Positions 1-7,217 are shown, numbered from the stretch's first letter. The stretch: DNA of 8,418 nt from Halobacteroidaceae bacterium (GCA_003550445.1 PUKG01000133.1:1-8418); one strand, 5' to 3'. The notes: generated from the letters alone by a model not told the origin. Program-made: numbers and translations.

Positions 1-41
1 AGTTCTTTTGAAACGAGATCTTTGAATTCCAAAAATGTCAT
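1..41 (-). CDS. cheR: Start of probable CheR chemotaxis methyltransferase (partial)
   Basis: Only the first 13 codons are present, reading MTFLEFKDLVSKE, and the gene runs off the left edge. The ATG shares its A with the last base of the cheB TAA stop codon, and a GAGGTGG ribosome site lies inside the end of cheB about nine bases upstream. This points to translational coupling. The short N-terminus (an acidic-aromatic 'EFKDLV' helix) resembles CheR proteins of Bacillota, and CheR is the usual partner of CheB: it adds the receptor methyl groups that CheB removes. The identity rests on 13 residues plus gene order, so it is a likely guess; the existence of a coupled gene is better supported than its name. 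Confidence 0.5.
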   Translation of the reverse strand, partial: MTFLEFKDLVSKE

Positions 42-1099
42 TATTCTTCCACCTCTTCTCCGGTGATGAACATGTTGTTAACAAAGGGGATGATTTCTTC
101 CAGGGGTAAAACCAGGTCTGCGGCCCCTGCTTTTATTGCTGCCCGCGGCATTCCAAAGACAGTTGAACTTTTTTCATCCTGAACCAGGGTTCGTCCCCCA
201 CTTTTTTTAACCTGCAAAAGCCCGTTTGCTCCATCCCGTCCCATCCCGGTAAGGACTATTCCCGTGAGATTTTCCCGGAAAACAGGAGCGGCTGATAAAA
301 AGGTAAAGTCAGCTGCAGGTCTCACTCCCCAAAGGGGATTTTTTTTGTTTAGTTCAATTCGGTGGCGTTTCCCTATGGTTAGGTGGTAATCTCCTGGAGC
401 CACAAGGGCCTCCCCGGGCCGGATAGGGTCTCCTTCAGCCGCCTCCCTAACGGGGATACGGGATTCTCTGTCAAGCCTTTTTGCCAGGGGCCCGGTAAAA
501 GCTGCTGGCATATGCTGGACTATTATAATCCCCGCAGGAATATTTGGAGAAAAATTGGGAAGAATTGCCTGAAGTGCTCGAGGCCCCCCGGAAGAAGTTG
601 CAATAACAATTAACTTTTGCCCCTCAGAAAAAGGTTTCCAGTGAGAAGGTTTGCCTGAAAGCTCCTTGGTTTCCGGCAAAACCGGTTTTTTTTCGAAGGC
701 ACCAGCTGCAGCATGGACTTTCTGTAAGAATTCCTCCCGGACCTTGTAGAGCTGCAAAGGGCCGTGGCCCTCGGGTTTGGCCAGGAAATCAACAGCACCT
801 TTTTCCAGGGCTTCTAATGTAACTTGTGCGCCTTCCCGGGTATGGCTGGAAATCATTATCACCGGGGTTGGATTGTTCTCCATTATTTCTTTCAGGGCTG
901 ATAACCCATCCAGGAAGGGCATTTCATAGTCCAGGGTAACCACATCAGGTTTTAACCTGGGAATTAACTCCAGTGCTTCTCTCCCGTTTTTTGCACCTGC
1001 TACCAGTTCCAGCTGGGGATCGGTGGAAATAAAATCGGTCAGGATATGACGGATAAAAGGAGAATCGTCGGCGATTAAAACTTTAATTTTTCTTTCCAT
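41..1099 (-). CDS. cheB: CheB: chemotaxis response regulator protein-glutamate methylesterase
   Basis: This 352-residue protein has the normal CheB length and both domains. An N-terminal receiver domain (about 5-125) carries the acidic pair D11-D12, phospho-acceptor D57 in TLDYEMP, S84/S85 and K108 in AKP. A linker (about 130-160) leads to the methylesterase domain (about 160-342), with the triad visible as S169 (TSSGG), H196 (QHMP) and D289 (GMGRDG). When phosphorylated by CheA, such proteins hydrolyse receptor glutamyl methyl esters or deamidate glutamines during adaptation, in the cytoplasm at receptor arrays. I chose the ATG at 1099 because AGGAGG lies ten bases upstream (1110-1115) and the receiver fold starts at once with KIKVLIADD. 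The open frame extends 46 codons further, but that part would overlap walJ and does not look like receiver sequence. A CheR-like gene is translationally coupled downstream. Confidence 0.96.
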   Translation of the reverse strand: MERKIKVLIADDSPFIRHILTDFISTDPQLELVAGAKNGREALELIPRLKPDVVTLDYEMPFLDGLSALKEIMENNPTPVIMISSHTREGAQVTLEALEKGAVDFLAKPEGHGPLQLYKVREEFLQKVHAAAGAFEKKPVLPETKELSGKPSHWKPFSEGQKLIVIATSSGGPRALQAILPNFSPNIPAGIIIVQHMPAAFTGPLAKRLDRESRIPVREAAEGDPIRPGEALVAPGDYHLTIGKRHRIELNKKNPLWGVRPAADFTFLSAAPVFRENLTGIVLTGMGRDGANGLLQVKKSGGRTLVQDEKSSTVFGMPRAAIKAGAADLVLPLEEIIPFVNNMFITGEEVEE

Positions 1100-1193
1100 C
1101 AGGGTTTTTCCTCCTATCAGGAGTTTGGGGAATGTTTTTCGGGAAGGAAAATGGCTTAAGAAAATGGAATACTTAAAAAGGAGGTGAAGACAG

Positions 1194-1979
1194 TTGTCAT
1201 TAATGGTCTGTCCGCTTGCAAGTGGAAGCAGCGGCAACGCTATTTACATAGGCGATGAAAAAAACAAAATATTAATTGATTGCGGTTTGAGCGGAAAAAA
1301 AACGGAAGAACTCCTCCAGTCCAGGGGATCAAGCTGCTCAGAGCTGGACGGGATTATTTTAACCCACGAACATTCCGACCACATTAAGGGAGCGGGGATT
1401 CTGGCCCGCCGGTGGAAGTTGCCAATTTTTACCCGGCCAGGGACCTGGGGAGCAGGAGGAGAGATTCTTGATTCTATCCCTACTTCACAGCAAAAACTTC
1501 TTTTATCAGGTCTTTCTTTTGGTAAAATTGAAATAGATTTTTTTCACCTTTCCCATGATGCCGCGGAACCGGTAGGGCTTTTAATTCGCTGGGGAAAAAA
1601 CCAGGTCGCCCTGGTAACCGACCTGGGAGAGCCTTCTCCCGAACTTGAGAAGCGGATTTATGGTTCGGATGTTTTAATTGTTGAGGCAAACCACGATCCT
1701 GATATGCTGGCTTCTGGTCCCTACCCCCATTTCCTGAAAAAAAGAGTTCGAGGTTCCCACGGACACCTTTCCAATGACGACTGCGGACTTCTTTTAAGCA
1801 GGGTTTTAAATGAAAAGCCGGTCCAGGTTTACCTGGCTCACCTTAGCGAACAAAACAATGACCCGCAAATAGCCCGCCTGACGGTAGAAAATTTCCTCAA
1901 GGGGAAGGGGAAAGATTCCGGTGTTAAGATCGAGGTTGCCAGTAGATATTGCGCCAGTTTTCCATTTGAGTTATTATAA
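1194..1979 (+). CDS. walJ: WalJ/YycJ-type MBL-fold metallohydrolase
   Basis: This 261-residue cytoplasmic protein is a metallo-beta-lactamase-fold hydrolase, close in length to Bacillus YycJ. The metal ligands are visible: H58-x-H60-x-D62-H63 in THEHSDH, H121, D143 in VTDLG, and H216 in AHLSEQNN. The family-typical PLASGSSGN N-terminus (7-15) and GSHGHLS (187-193) support YycJ/WalJ over other MBL families. YycJ proteins are predicted nucleases linked by genetics to the WalRK cell-wall regulon and to DNA replication and repair; the exact substrate is unsettled. The start is TTG at 1194, with an ideal AGGAGGTG site at 1179-1186. ATG at 1203 is possible but too far from that site. HtrA follows after 18 bases and RlmH after that, the conserved distal order of the walRK operon; no walRK-like gene lies upstream here, because cheB is divergent. 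Confidence 0.92.
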   Translation: MSLMVCPLASGSSGNAIYIGDEKNKILIDCGLSGKKTEELLQSRGSSCSELDGIILTHEHSDHIKGAGILARRWKLPIFTRPGTWGAGGEILDSIPTSQQKLLLSGLSFGKIEIDFFHLSHDAAEPVGLLIRWGKNQVALVTDLGEPSPELEKRIYGSDVLIVEANHDPDMLASGPYPHFLKKRVRGSHGHLSNDDCGLLLSRVLNEKPVQVYLAHLSEQNNDPQIARLTVENFLKGKGKDSGVKIEVASRYCASFPFELL

Positions 1980-1997
1980 AAAAGAGGGGGTGAAGAG

Positions 1998-3161
1998 ATG
2001 GCAAAAAACAAATCAATTCTGGCTTTTTTTGTGATTTTGATCGTGTTTCTCCTGGTAGGAGGAGGTTTGAGTGCTTTTGTTTTTCCCGACCTTGCCCGGG
2101 TGGATGATGTAAATGAAGAAATTACAGCAAATGATGAAAATAATGAAAATGATAGGATACTTGAGGAAGACGACCCTGTTTATCAGGAAGAGGAACTGGC
2201 CAGGCATCCAGCCCTGGAAAAGGATCTCGTGGGCATAGTAAAAGAGGTGGGGCCGGCTGTTGTTCAGATAACCACAATCAGGGAAACCATTGGTTTTGAT
2301 TTCTTCATGCGTCAGTTTCGCCAGGAAGTTCCCGGAGAGGGCTCGGGAGTGGTTTTTGATGAGGAAGGCTATATCCTTACCAATAACCACGTTGTTGCCA
2401 ATGCCCGAAATATTTCGGTGATTTTCCCCGGAAAAGAAGACAAAGAATTTACAGGAGAGGTTATTGGAACTGATCCTGTAACTGACCTTGCGGTAATAAA
2501 AATTGAATGTGAAGAAGAAATTCCCGTTGCCAGGCTTGGGGATTCTGATACCCTCCAGGTTGGAGAAGTAGCAGTTGCAATCGGTAATCCTTTCGGCTTA
2601 TCAAACTCTGTTACCGTTGGGGTAATAAGTGCCCTTGGAAGGAGGATCCCCCTCCAGGAAGGGACGGAGCTAGCCAATATTATTCAAACCGATGCTGCTA
2701 TTAATCCCGGCAATAGTGGAGGAGCGCTGATAAACGGCCAGGGAGAGGTTATCGGAATAAATACAGCTATTATCCGTGACGCCCAGGGGATTGGTTTTGC
2801 TATCCCAATTAATGATGCAAAAAAGGTTGCGGAAGAGCTTATCCAAAGAGGTTATATTGAAAGGGCCTGGCTGGGTATTTTAGGTGGAACAGTGACTCCC
2901 ACCATTGCCGCAGAATACAACCTCTCCATTGAAAAGGGTGCTTTTATAGTCGAGGTTGTTGAAGACAGTCCCGCAGGTCGCGCCGGTTTAATGGAAGAAG
3001 ACATTATCTTCGAGGTTAACGGAGAACCAATAAACAATATGGATGATCTGATCAGGGACCTTCAGGGACGGGATGTTGACGAGGTAATAACCCTGACTAT
3101 TTTCAGGGGAGAAGAAGAAATGACTCTTGAAGTTGAGCTTGAAGCAAGGCCGCAGGAGTAA
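1998..3161 (+). CDS. htrA: HtrA/DegP-like S1C serine protease with PDZ domain
   Basis: This is a 387-residue membrane-anchored quality-control protease. An N-terminal hydrophobic segment (about 7-28) without a clear cleavage site acts as a signal anchor, so the catalytic part should face outside the membrane. A very acidic, Asn-rich linker (about 34-68) follows, then a trypsin-like domain (about 75-285) with triad H131 (TNNHVV), D163 (TDLAVIK) and S240 (GNSGG). One PDZ domain (about 290-383) has the typical SPAGRAGL motif at 324-331. Such proteases degrade misfolded exported proteins, with PDZ-controlled activation. ATG at 1998 follows a GGGGGTGA site by five bases. The gene sits between walJ and rlmH, the place of yycK/htrC in Bacillus, so it is probably co-transcribed with both. 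Which HtrA paralogue it corresponds to cannot be settled here. Confidence 0.95.
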   Translation: MAKNKSILAFFVILIVFLLVGGGLSAFVFPDLARVDDVNEEITANDENNENDRILEEDDPVYQEEELARHPALEKDLVGIVKEVGPAVVQITTIRETIGFDFFMRQFRQEVPGEGSGVVFDEEGYILTNNHVVANARNISVIFPGKEDKEFTGEVIGTDPVTDLAVIKIECEEEIPVARLGDSDTLQVGEVAVAIGNPFGLSNSVTVGVISALGRRIPLQEGTELANIIQTDAAINPGNSGGALINGQGEVIGINTAIIRDAQGIGFAIPINDAKKVAEELIQRGYIERAWLGILGGTVTPTIAAEYNLSIEKGAFIVEVVEDSPAGRAGLMEEDIIFEVNGEPINNMDDLIRDLQGRDVDEVITLTIFRGEEEMTLEVELEARPQE

Positions 3162-3163
3162 AA

Positions 3164-3649
3164 GTGCTGAGGATAAAGATTTTAACAGTTGGTCGGGTTA
3201 AAGAAGATTACCTGAAAAGAGGAATTGAACATTTCCGCCGACGCTTAAAGCCCTACTGCCGGTTGGAGGAAGTTGAAGTTGAAACTGCTGCTTCTCTTCC
3301 CCAACGGCCCCGACCAGATGACCTGGAGAAAGCCAAAAAACTGGAAGAGGAAAAACTTCTTCAGGCTCTGGATCCCTCTTTTTATAATATTGTCCTTGAT
3401 GAAGGCGGAAAAATTATAACCTCAAAGGGTTTAGCCCGTTCAATTTCCAATCTTCAGACCCGGGGCCAAAGCAAACTTTGTTTTATTATCGGTGGTCCTT
3501 TTGGTTTGGGAAAAGAAATAAAAGAAAAAGGAGATTATATCCTTTCCCTATCCAGAATGACGTTTACTCATGAAATGATCAGGTTGATTTTAATGGAACA
3601 GGTTTACCGGGCATTTAAAATAAATAATTCAGAGCCATATCACTATTAA
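3164..3649 (+). CDS. rlmH: RlmH: 23S rRNA pseudouridine-1915 N3-methyltransferase
   Basis: This complete 161-residue protein is a SPOUT-class methyltransferase of the RlmH (YbeA/OrfX) family. These enzymes use SAM to methylate N3 of pseudouridine 1915 in helix 69 of 23S rRNA on assembled ribosomes. The knot region that binds SAM is clear: FIIGGPFG (107-114), LSLSRMTFTHEM (127-138) and EQVYRAF (145-151). The family's C-terminal signature ends as EPYHY. The start is GTG at 3164, two bases after the htrA stop, and the AGGAG site (3154-3158) lies in the last codons of htrA, so translation is probably coupled. A Rho-independent terminator overlaps the stop codon. In staphylococci the 3' end of this gene is the SCC insertion site; no such element follows here. 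Confidence 0.97.
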   Translation: MLRIKILTVGRVKEDYLKRGIEHFRRRLKPYCRLEEVEVETAASLPQRPRPDDLEKAKKLEEEKLLQALDPSFYNIVLDEGGKIITSKGLARSISNLQTRGQSKLCFIIGGPFGLGKEIKEKGDYILSLSRMTFTHEMIRLILMEQVYRAFKINNSEPYHY

Positions 3650-3679
3650 AGGGGTTTTCATTCAGGGAGCCCCTTTTTA
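3648..3679 (+). terminator. Rho-independent terminator of walJ-htrA-rlmH
   Basis: AAAGGGG at 3648-3654 can pair with CCCCTTT at 3670-3676, across a loop of about 15 bases, and the descending arm runs into TTTTT. The stem begins within the rlmH stop codon. It closes the first plus-strand unit. Confidence 0.75.
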
Positions 3680-3689
3680 TTTCTAAAGG

Positions 3690-3704
3690 TATTAACGGTT
3701 AATA
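3690..3704. promoter_or_regulatory. 15-base palindrome, candidate operator upstream of the HD-GYP gene
   Basis: TATTAAC-G-GTTAATA is a perfect 7-1-7 inverted repeat. It lies 11 bases after the rlmH terminator and about 97 bases before the HD-GYP start codon, where a promoter for the second unit is expected. No run of T follows, so it is not a terminator. The binding protein is unknown, and in AT-rich DNA such a palindrome could arise by chance. Confidence 0.35.
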
Positions 3705-3800
3705 AAGACTTTTTATTAAGAGGAAAATTCCAATAATAGCCGAATTACAAGTTTATGGAATATCAACGAACTAAAACAGTACCAACTGGAGTGATAATCG

Positions 3801-4952
3801 ATGCGAAGGGTTCCTGTTTGGGCTTTGAAGCCCGGAATGATAGTTGAAAAGCCAGTATATGATTTAAATGGGAGCCTCCTATTGAACAGGGGGTTGGAAC
3901 TGAAAAAAGACTATATTCATCACCTGAAAAGGATGGATGTACCTTTTATTTATATCGAGGATAACTTTATTCCAGATGTAAAAATCGAAGATGTTATCCT
4001 GGACGAAACCAGGGCCAGAGCCGTTAATACCGTTCGGAATATCCTGGAAGAGGCTCAAAGGCAACCCCCGGGGTCAAATCTTGGCCTTGTTCTTGAGCAA
4101 AGAAATTTCGGAGAAGTTGTTGATGAGATAGTCGACCAGTTAATAGAAAACCCCGAATTGATGATAAATATGGCAGATATCCGGAGCAGTGATACTTATA
4201 CCTTTGGCCACTCAGTTAATGTTGCGGTTTTAGCATTGACCACTGCAATAGCCCAGGGGGGCTATAGCCGTAAGCAATTAAGGCAGATTGGAAGCGGTTC
4301 TTTGCTCCACGACCTGGGGAAAATAAAAATTCCCCTGGAGATACTCAATAAAAGGGGGCCATTAACCCGGGATGAATTTGCCAGCGTCCAAAAACACCCG
4401 GAAGATGGACATATAATAGTTTCCCGCCAGGGGATATTGGAAGGCCCCGCCGCGGATATAATTCTCCAGCATCACGAGAGAAATGACGGAAATGGTTATC
4501 CCCATAATCTAAAAGAGGAAGAAATCAGCCCTCTGGCAAAAATGGTTGCTATTGCTGATATTTACGATGCCCTGACTTCTGATCGTCCTTATCGAAAAGG
4601 TTTTCCTCCCCACAGGGCTCTGGAAATAATGGAAACAATGGGGGATATCCTGGATAACGAAATGCTTCAGGCCTTATTAAATCATATTGCTGCTTATCCC
4701 GTAGGAACCCTGGTAAAGTTAAGCACCGGAGAAATAGGCGTGGTTGTTAAAAACCGGGTGGGATATCCCCGCCATCCGCGGGTCAGGATAGTTTTTTCCG
4801 GAGAAAATCTTGAAGGGGTAACTCCTTTTGAGGTGGACCTGATTGGAAGGGAAGACCGGACAGTAAAAAGGGTTTTCTCCGAGGAGGAAGTGATAAAATT
4901 GATTCCCCATGTCGTTCCTCTCCTCAAGGGGGGGCTTGGAAGAAAAGAATAA
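3801..4952 (+). CDS. HD-GYP domain cyclic-di-GMP phosphodiesterase
   Basis: This is a 383-residue cytoplasmic protein. The N-terminal region (about 1-60) matches the small domain often found before HD-GYP in Bacillota (VPVWALKPGMIVEKPVYD). The HD-GYP domain spans about 125-300 with the full metal-site set: H137, H170-D171 (LLHDLGK), H199 (KHPEDG), H224-H225-E226 and D253 (IADIYDA), plus the G232-Y233-P234 signature. A conserved tail (about 299-350, YPVGTLVKLSTGEIGVV) looks like a small beta-rich domain. HD-GYP enzymes linearise or fully hydrolyse c-di-GMP, which usually favours motility over attachment. No receiver, PAS or membrane segment is present, so the input signal is unknown. ATG at 3801 follows GGAG at 3788-3791. 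A creatininase-like gene starts 31 bases after the stop with no terminator between. Confidence 0.94.
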   Translation: MRRVPVWALKPGMIVEKPVYDLNGSLLLNRGLELKKDYIHHLKRMDVPFIYIEDNFIPDVKIEDVILDETRARAVNTVRNILEEAQRQPPGSNLGLVLEQRNFGEVVDEIVDQLIENPELMINMADIRSSDTYTFGHSVNVAVLALTTAIAQGGYSRKQLRQIGSGSLLHDLGKIKIPLEILNKRGPLTRDEFASVQKHPEDGHIIVSRQGILEGPAADIILQHHERNDGNGYPHNLKEEEISPLAKMVAIADIYDALTSDRPYRKGFPPHRALEIMETMGDILDNEMLQALLNHIAAYPVGTLVKLSTGEIGVVVKNRVGYPRHPRVRIVFSGENLEGVTPFEVDLIGREDRTVKRVFSEEEVIKLIPHVVPLLKGGLGRKE

Positions 4953-4983
4953 AAACCCAAATAAGAATAATGGGGAGGTTGCA

Positions 4984-5898
4984 ATGGCAAAAAACCTAAA
5001 TTATCTGGAATTAACCATGGAAGAACTGGATGGGCTGGACCGGGAAAAAACCATTTTCCTCATGGTTTTGAGTCCAATTGAAGCCCATGGTCCCCATCTG
5101 CCCCTTGGAACAGACCTTTTTCTGGCAGAAAAAATCCAAAATCAGTATCTGGAAGTAATTAACGAGGACTTCCCCTCTTTTCAGGCAGTTACCCTGCCTC
5201 CCCTTCCCCTTGGGGCAGACGCCCTTCCCAGGCCAGGTTCCCTGGGAATTGGAGCTCCTCTTCTATCCAGGCTTCTGGAATCATTTGGGAAAGACCTTGT
5301 GGGAATGGGCTTTAAATACCTAATACTTGCTGATAATCATGGAGGCCCAAGACACCTTCTTGCCTGCGAGAGGGCCGCACGGCGCCTTTATAAGAAGCAC
5401 GGATTTTACCTTTTAAACCCTTTTGCCCGGGAGTTTAGCCTTATGATGTCCGGGGATCAAAAATTTTTAGAAGGAAGCGGGCTGGAAACGGGAATATGTG
5501 GGGATATTGGTGACCTGCACGCGGGAACCAACGAAACATCTCTTCTCCTGGCAACAGGAGAAGAACATGTCCGGGAACATTTTAAAGAACTTCCTCACCA
5601 CAATCCCCCTCACCCTGGAAAACTTTTCGTTTTCCTTTCTTCAATTTTCAGGTTTTTTAAAAAGGAAAATCTTGCACAGGAGGTAAAAACTCTGGGCAGA
5701 ATTGCCGCCTGGGCCGAGGATAAAGAAACACCCTCATATATAGGAGCTCCAGCCTCGGCAAGCCCTGAAGCGGGAGAAGCAATGCTCCAGTGCCGTCGAA
5801 AGGTGGCCCGAGAAATAATTGCCCGGGCGGTACAGGGAGAAGAAATAAAATTAAGGCCTCCTCTTTGGCCCCTGCATATTTTGGCCCGACTCCCGTAA
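4984..5898 (+). CDS. Creatininase-family metal-dependent amidohydrolase
   Basis: This 304-residue protein has the creatininase fold signatures. The metal-binding motif E33-x-H35-G-P-H is followed by D44 (LPLGTD), then H119 (DNHGG) and H179...E184 (HAGTNETS). All are typical of the binuclear-metal family that includes creatinine amidohydrolase, FAPy deformylase (ArfB) and the mycofactocin peptidase MftE. No mycofactocin gene is present, so MftE is unlikely. At the second-metal position creatininase has a glutamate where this protein has NHGGP, the form more common in non-creatininase members, so the substrate is not creatinine with any confidence. The frame is open back to 4909, but ATG at 4984 is chosen because GGGGAGG (4973-4979) sits just upstream and the earlier start would overlap the HD-GYP gene. 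It is probably in an operon with its two neighbours. Confidence 0.88.
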   Translation: MAKNLNYLELTMEELDGLDREKTIFLMVLSPIEAHGPHLPLGTDLFLAEKIQNQYLEVINEDFPSFQAVTLPPLPLGADALPRPGSLGIGAPLLSRLLESFGKDLVGMGFKYLILADNHGGPRHLLACERAARRLYKKHGFYLLNPFAREFSLMMSGDQKFLEGSGLETGICGDIGDLHAGTNETSLLLATGEEHVREHFKELPHHNPPHPGKLFVFLSSIFRFFKKENLAQEVKTLGRIAAWAEDKETPSYIGAPASASPEAGEAMLQCRRKVAREIIARAVQGEEIKLRPPLWPLHILARLP

Positions 5899-5930
5899 AA
5901 ACAAGGTTTATTATGTAAGGAGGATAAAAA

Positions 5931-6896
5931 GTGTTCGAAAAGAAAAAGGTCCTTTTCCTGATGCCGAAAAAGGAAAAGGAGAACCAGGAAAAATATGAAA
6001 AAACCTTAAAAATCCGGCCGGACCTGGAACCCGTTTTTGCTTATGGCCCTGAAGACCTTAAAAATCCAGAGATTTTTGAAGTCGCAGTTTCCTTTTTTTA
6101 CCCGTGGTTTAAAGAACTTCTTCCCCGAATGACGAACTTAAAATGGATCCATTTTCTCAGTGCCGGAGTAGATACCCTCTGGAACTGGGGGTTGGAAAAG
6201 AAGGGGTATGCTTTCAGCAAATCATCCGGGGTTCATGCTGAACCAATTTCGGAGCATGTCCTGGCCATGGCTCTCTATTTTTCCCGGGAACTGGGCAAAT
6301 TTGATGCCCAAAAAAACAAGAGGGAATGGAAGAGGCATCCTCTTGGGGAGTTGCACGGAATGACAATGGGTATTCTGGGTATGGGAGCAATTGGCAGGGC
6401 CTGTGCTAAAAAAGCATGTGCCTTAGGGATGAGGGTCCTGGGAACCGCAAGTTTCCCCCGGGAAATGGAGGGAATTGATTACGTGGGAGGGCCTGAAGCC
6501 CTGGGAAAAATTCTCCAGGAAAGCGACTATCTTGTGGTTTCTCTTCCTTTGACTGAAAAAACCCGGGGACTGTTGGGCAGTACTGAACTGGAAAAAATGA
6601 AGAAGGGTTCGGTAATAATAAATATTGCCCGGGGAGAAATTATTGATGAACCTGCTTTAATAAGCTTCCTTCAGGAGGGAAAAATTAGGGGAGCAGGATT
6701 GGATGTTTTTGCTTCTGAACCACTTCCGGAATCCTCTCCCTTATGGGAGCTGGATAATGTTTTGATAACCCCCCACGTAGCGGGAAGCACCCCTTATTAT
6801 ATGGATCGGGCTTTAGGAATTTTCCTTGAAAACTGGGGGGCCTTTCGAGAAGGCCTTCCTCTTCCAACGAAGGTTGACCTGGAAAAAGGATATTAA
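5931..6896 (+). CDS. D-isomer-specific 2-hydroxyacid dehydrogenase
   Basis: This 321-residue cytoplasmic enzyme is expected to interconvert 2-oxoacids and D-2-hydroxyacids using NAD(P)H. The nucleotide-binding domain (about 105-285) has the loop ILGMGAIG (148-155). Catalytic residues are R234 (NIARGEIID), E263 (ASEPLP) and H282 (TPHVAG). The turn after the second strand reads GTASFPRE (171-178), lacking an acidic residue at the strand end; that may favour NADPH, as in GhrA-like glyoxylate/hydroxypyruvate reductases, but this is inference. The substrate is not known; D-lactate, glyoxylate and hydroxypyruvate are all possible. The start is GTG at 5931, seven bases after AAGGAGG (5917-5923), which rules out the internal ATG as the main start. 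It is the last gene of the HD-GYP unit and ends at a strong hairpin. Confidence 0.9.
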   Translation: MFEKKKVLFLMPKKEKENQEKYEKTLKIRPDLEPVFAYGPEDLKNPEIFEVAVSFFYPWFKELLPRMTNLKWIHFLSAGVDTLWNWGLEKKGYAFSKSSGVHAEPISEHVLAMALYFSRELGKFDAQKNKREWKRHPLGELHGMTMGILGMGAIGRACAKKACALGMRVLGTASFPREMEGIDYVGGPEALGKILQESDYLVVSLPLTEKTRGLLGSTELEKMKKGSVIINIARGEIIDEPALISFLQEGKIRGAGLDVFASEPLPESSPLWELDNVLITPHVAGSTPYYMDRALGIFLENWGAFREGLPLPTKVDLEKGY

Positions 6897-6901
6897 AAGC
6901 A

Positions 6902-6928
6902 AAAAGCAGGGGGTTTACCCCTGCTTTT
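6902..6928. terminator. Bidirectional Rho-independent terminator
   Basis: A perfect 11-base stem, AAAAGCAGGGG (6902-6912) with CCCCTGCTTTT (6918-6928), closes a five-base loop GTTTA. T-rich sequence flanks the hairpin on both strands, so it can stop the dehydrogenase transcript on the plus strand and the convergent glutaredoxin-like transcript on the minus strand. Confidence 0.93.
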
Positions 6929-6938
6929 ATGTTTGGTT

Positions 6939-7175
6939 TTATTGTTCTAAAAGCTCATCCAGGCGGGCTTTATTAAACCCGACAACAACATCTTTTCCAA
7001 CCTGAATAACGGGCACTCCCGTTTGACCGGAAGCACTAACCATTTCCGAATATTTATCTGGATCTTTAGCAACGTTATATTCGGCAACGTCAATACCTTT
7101 GCTCTTTAGATACTCTTTGGCCTTGATACACCACGGACATGTCGGCGTGGAATAAAGAACAACTGGCTTGGACAT
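6939..7175 (-). CDS. Glutaredoxin-like protein (YruB-type)
   Basis: This is a 78-residue thioredoxin-fold protein with redox motif C13-P-W-C16 and the cis-proline loop T52-G-V-P55. It is compact, lacks a signal peptide and is about the size of NrdH or mini-glutaredoxins. The CPWC motif, QTGVPV and ending VVGFNKARLDELL fit the YruB family of glutaredoxin-like proteins, first noted beside a rubredoxin gene in Clostridium pasteurianum. Here too a rubredoxin gene lies divergently next door. The likely role is dithiol electron transfer in an organism that may lack glutathione; the reductase and target are not in the window. ATG at 7175 has GAGGTGAT (7179-7186) just upstream and a consensus sigma-A promoter about 43 bases upstream. 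NrdH-type function in ribonucleotide reduction is an alternative. Confidence 0.9.
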   Translation of the reverse strand: MSKPVVLYSTPTCPWCIKAKEYLKSKGIDVAEYNVAKDPDKYSEMVSASGQTGVPVIQVGKDVVVGFNKARLDELLEQ

Positions 7176-7217
7176 GCTATCACCTCGCTGAAAATAAAAC
7201 TCATTATTGTTACCTGA

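Noticed and set aside
1100..1237. N-terminal extension of CheB back to 1237
   Set aside because: It adds 46 residues unlike a receiver domain, overlaps walJ, and lacks a good ribosome site, whereas the ATG at 1099 has AGGAGG ten bases upstream.
3630..3649. SCC-like attachment site at the 3' end of rlmH
   Set aside because: The terminal codons resemble the staphylococcal orfX end only because the protein ending is conserved; no direct repeat, recombinase or cassette follows.
3716..3746. Sigma-D (flagellar) promoter before the HD-GYP gene
   Set aside because: GCCGAATT at 3739-3746 resembles a sigma-D -10, but no TAAA lies at the proper 14-16 base distance.
3754..3849. 31-codon reading frame starting at ATG 3754
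   Set aside because: It has no ribosome site and mostly overlaps the start of the well-supported HD-GYP gene in another frame.
4909..4983. Earlier start for the creatininase-family gene
   Set aside because: It would overlap the HD-GYP gene and begin with a low-complexity Lys/Asn stretch; the ATG at 4984 has a strong GGGGAGG site.
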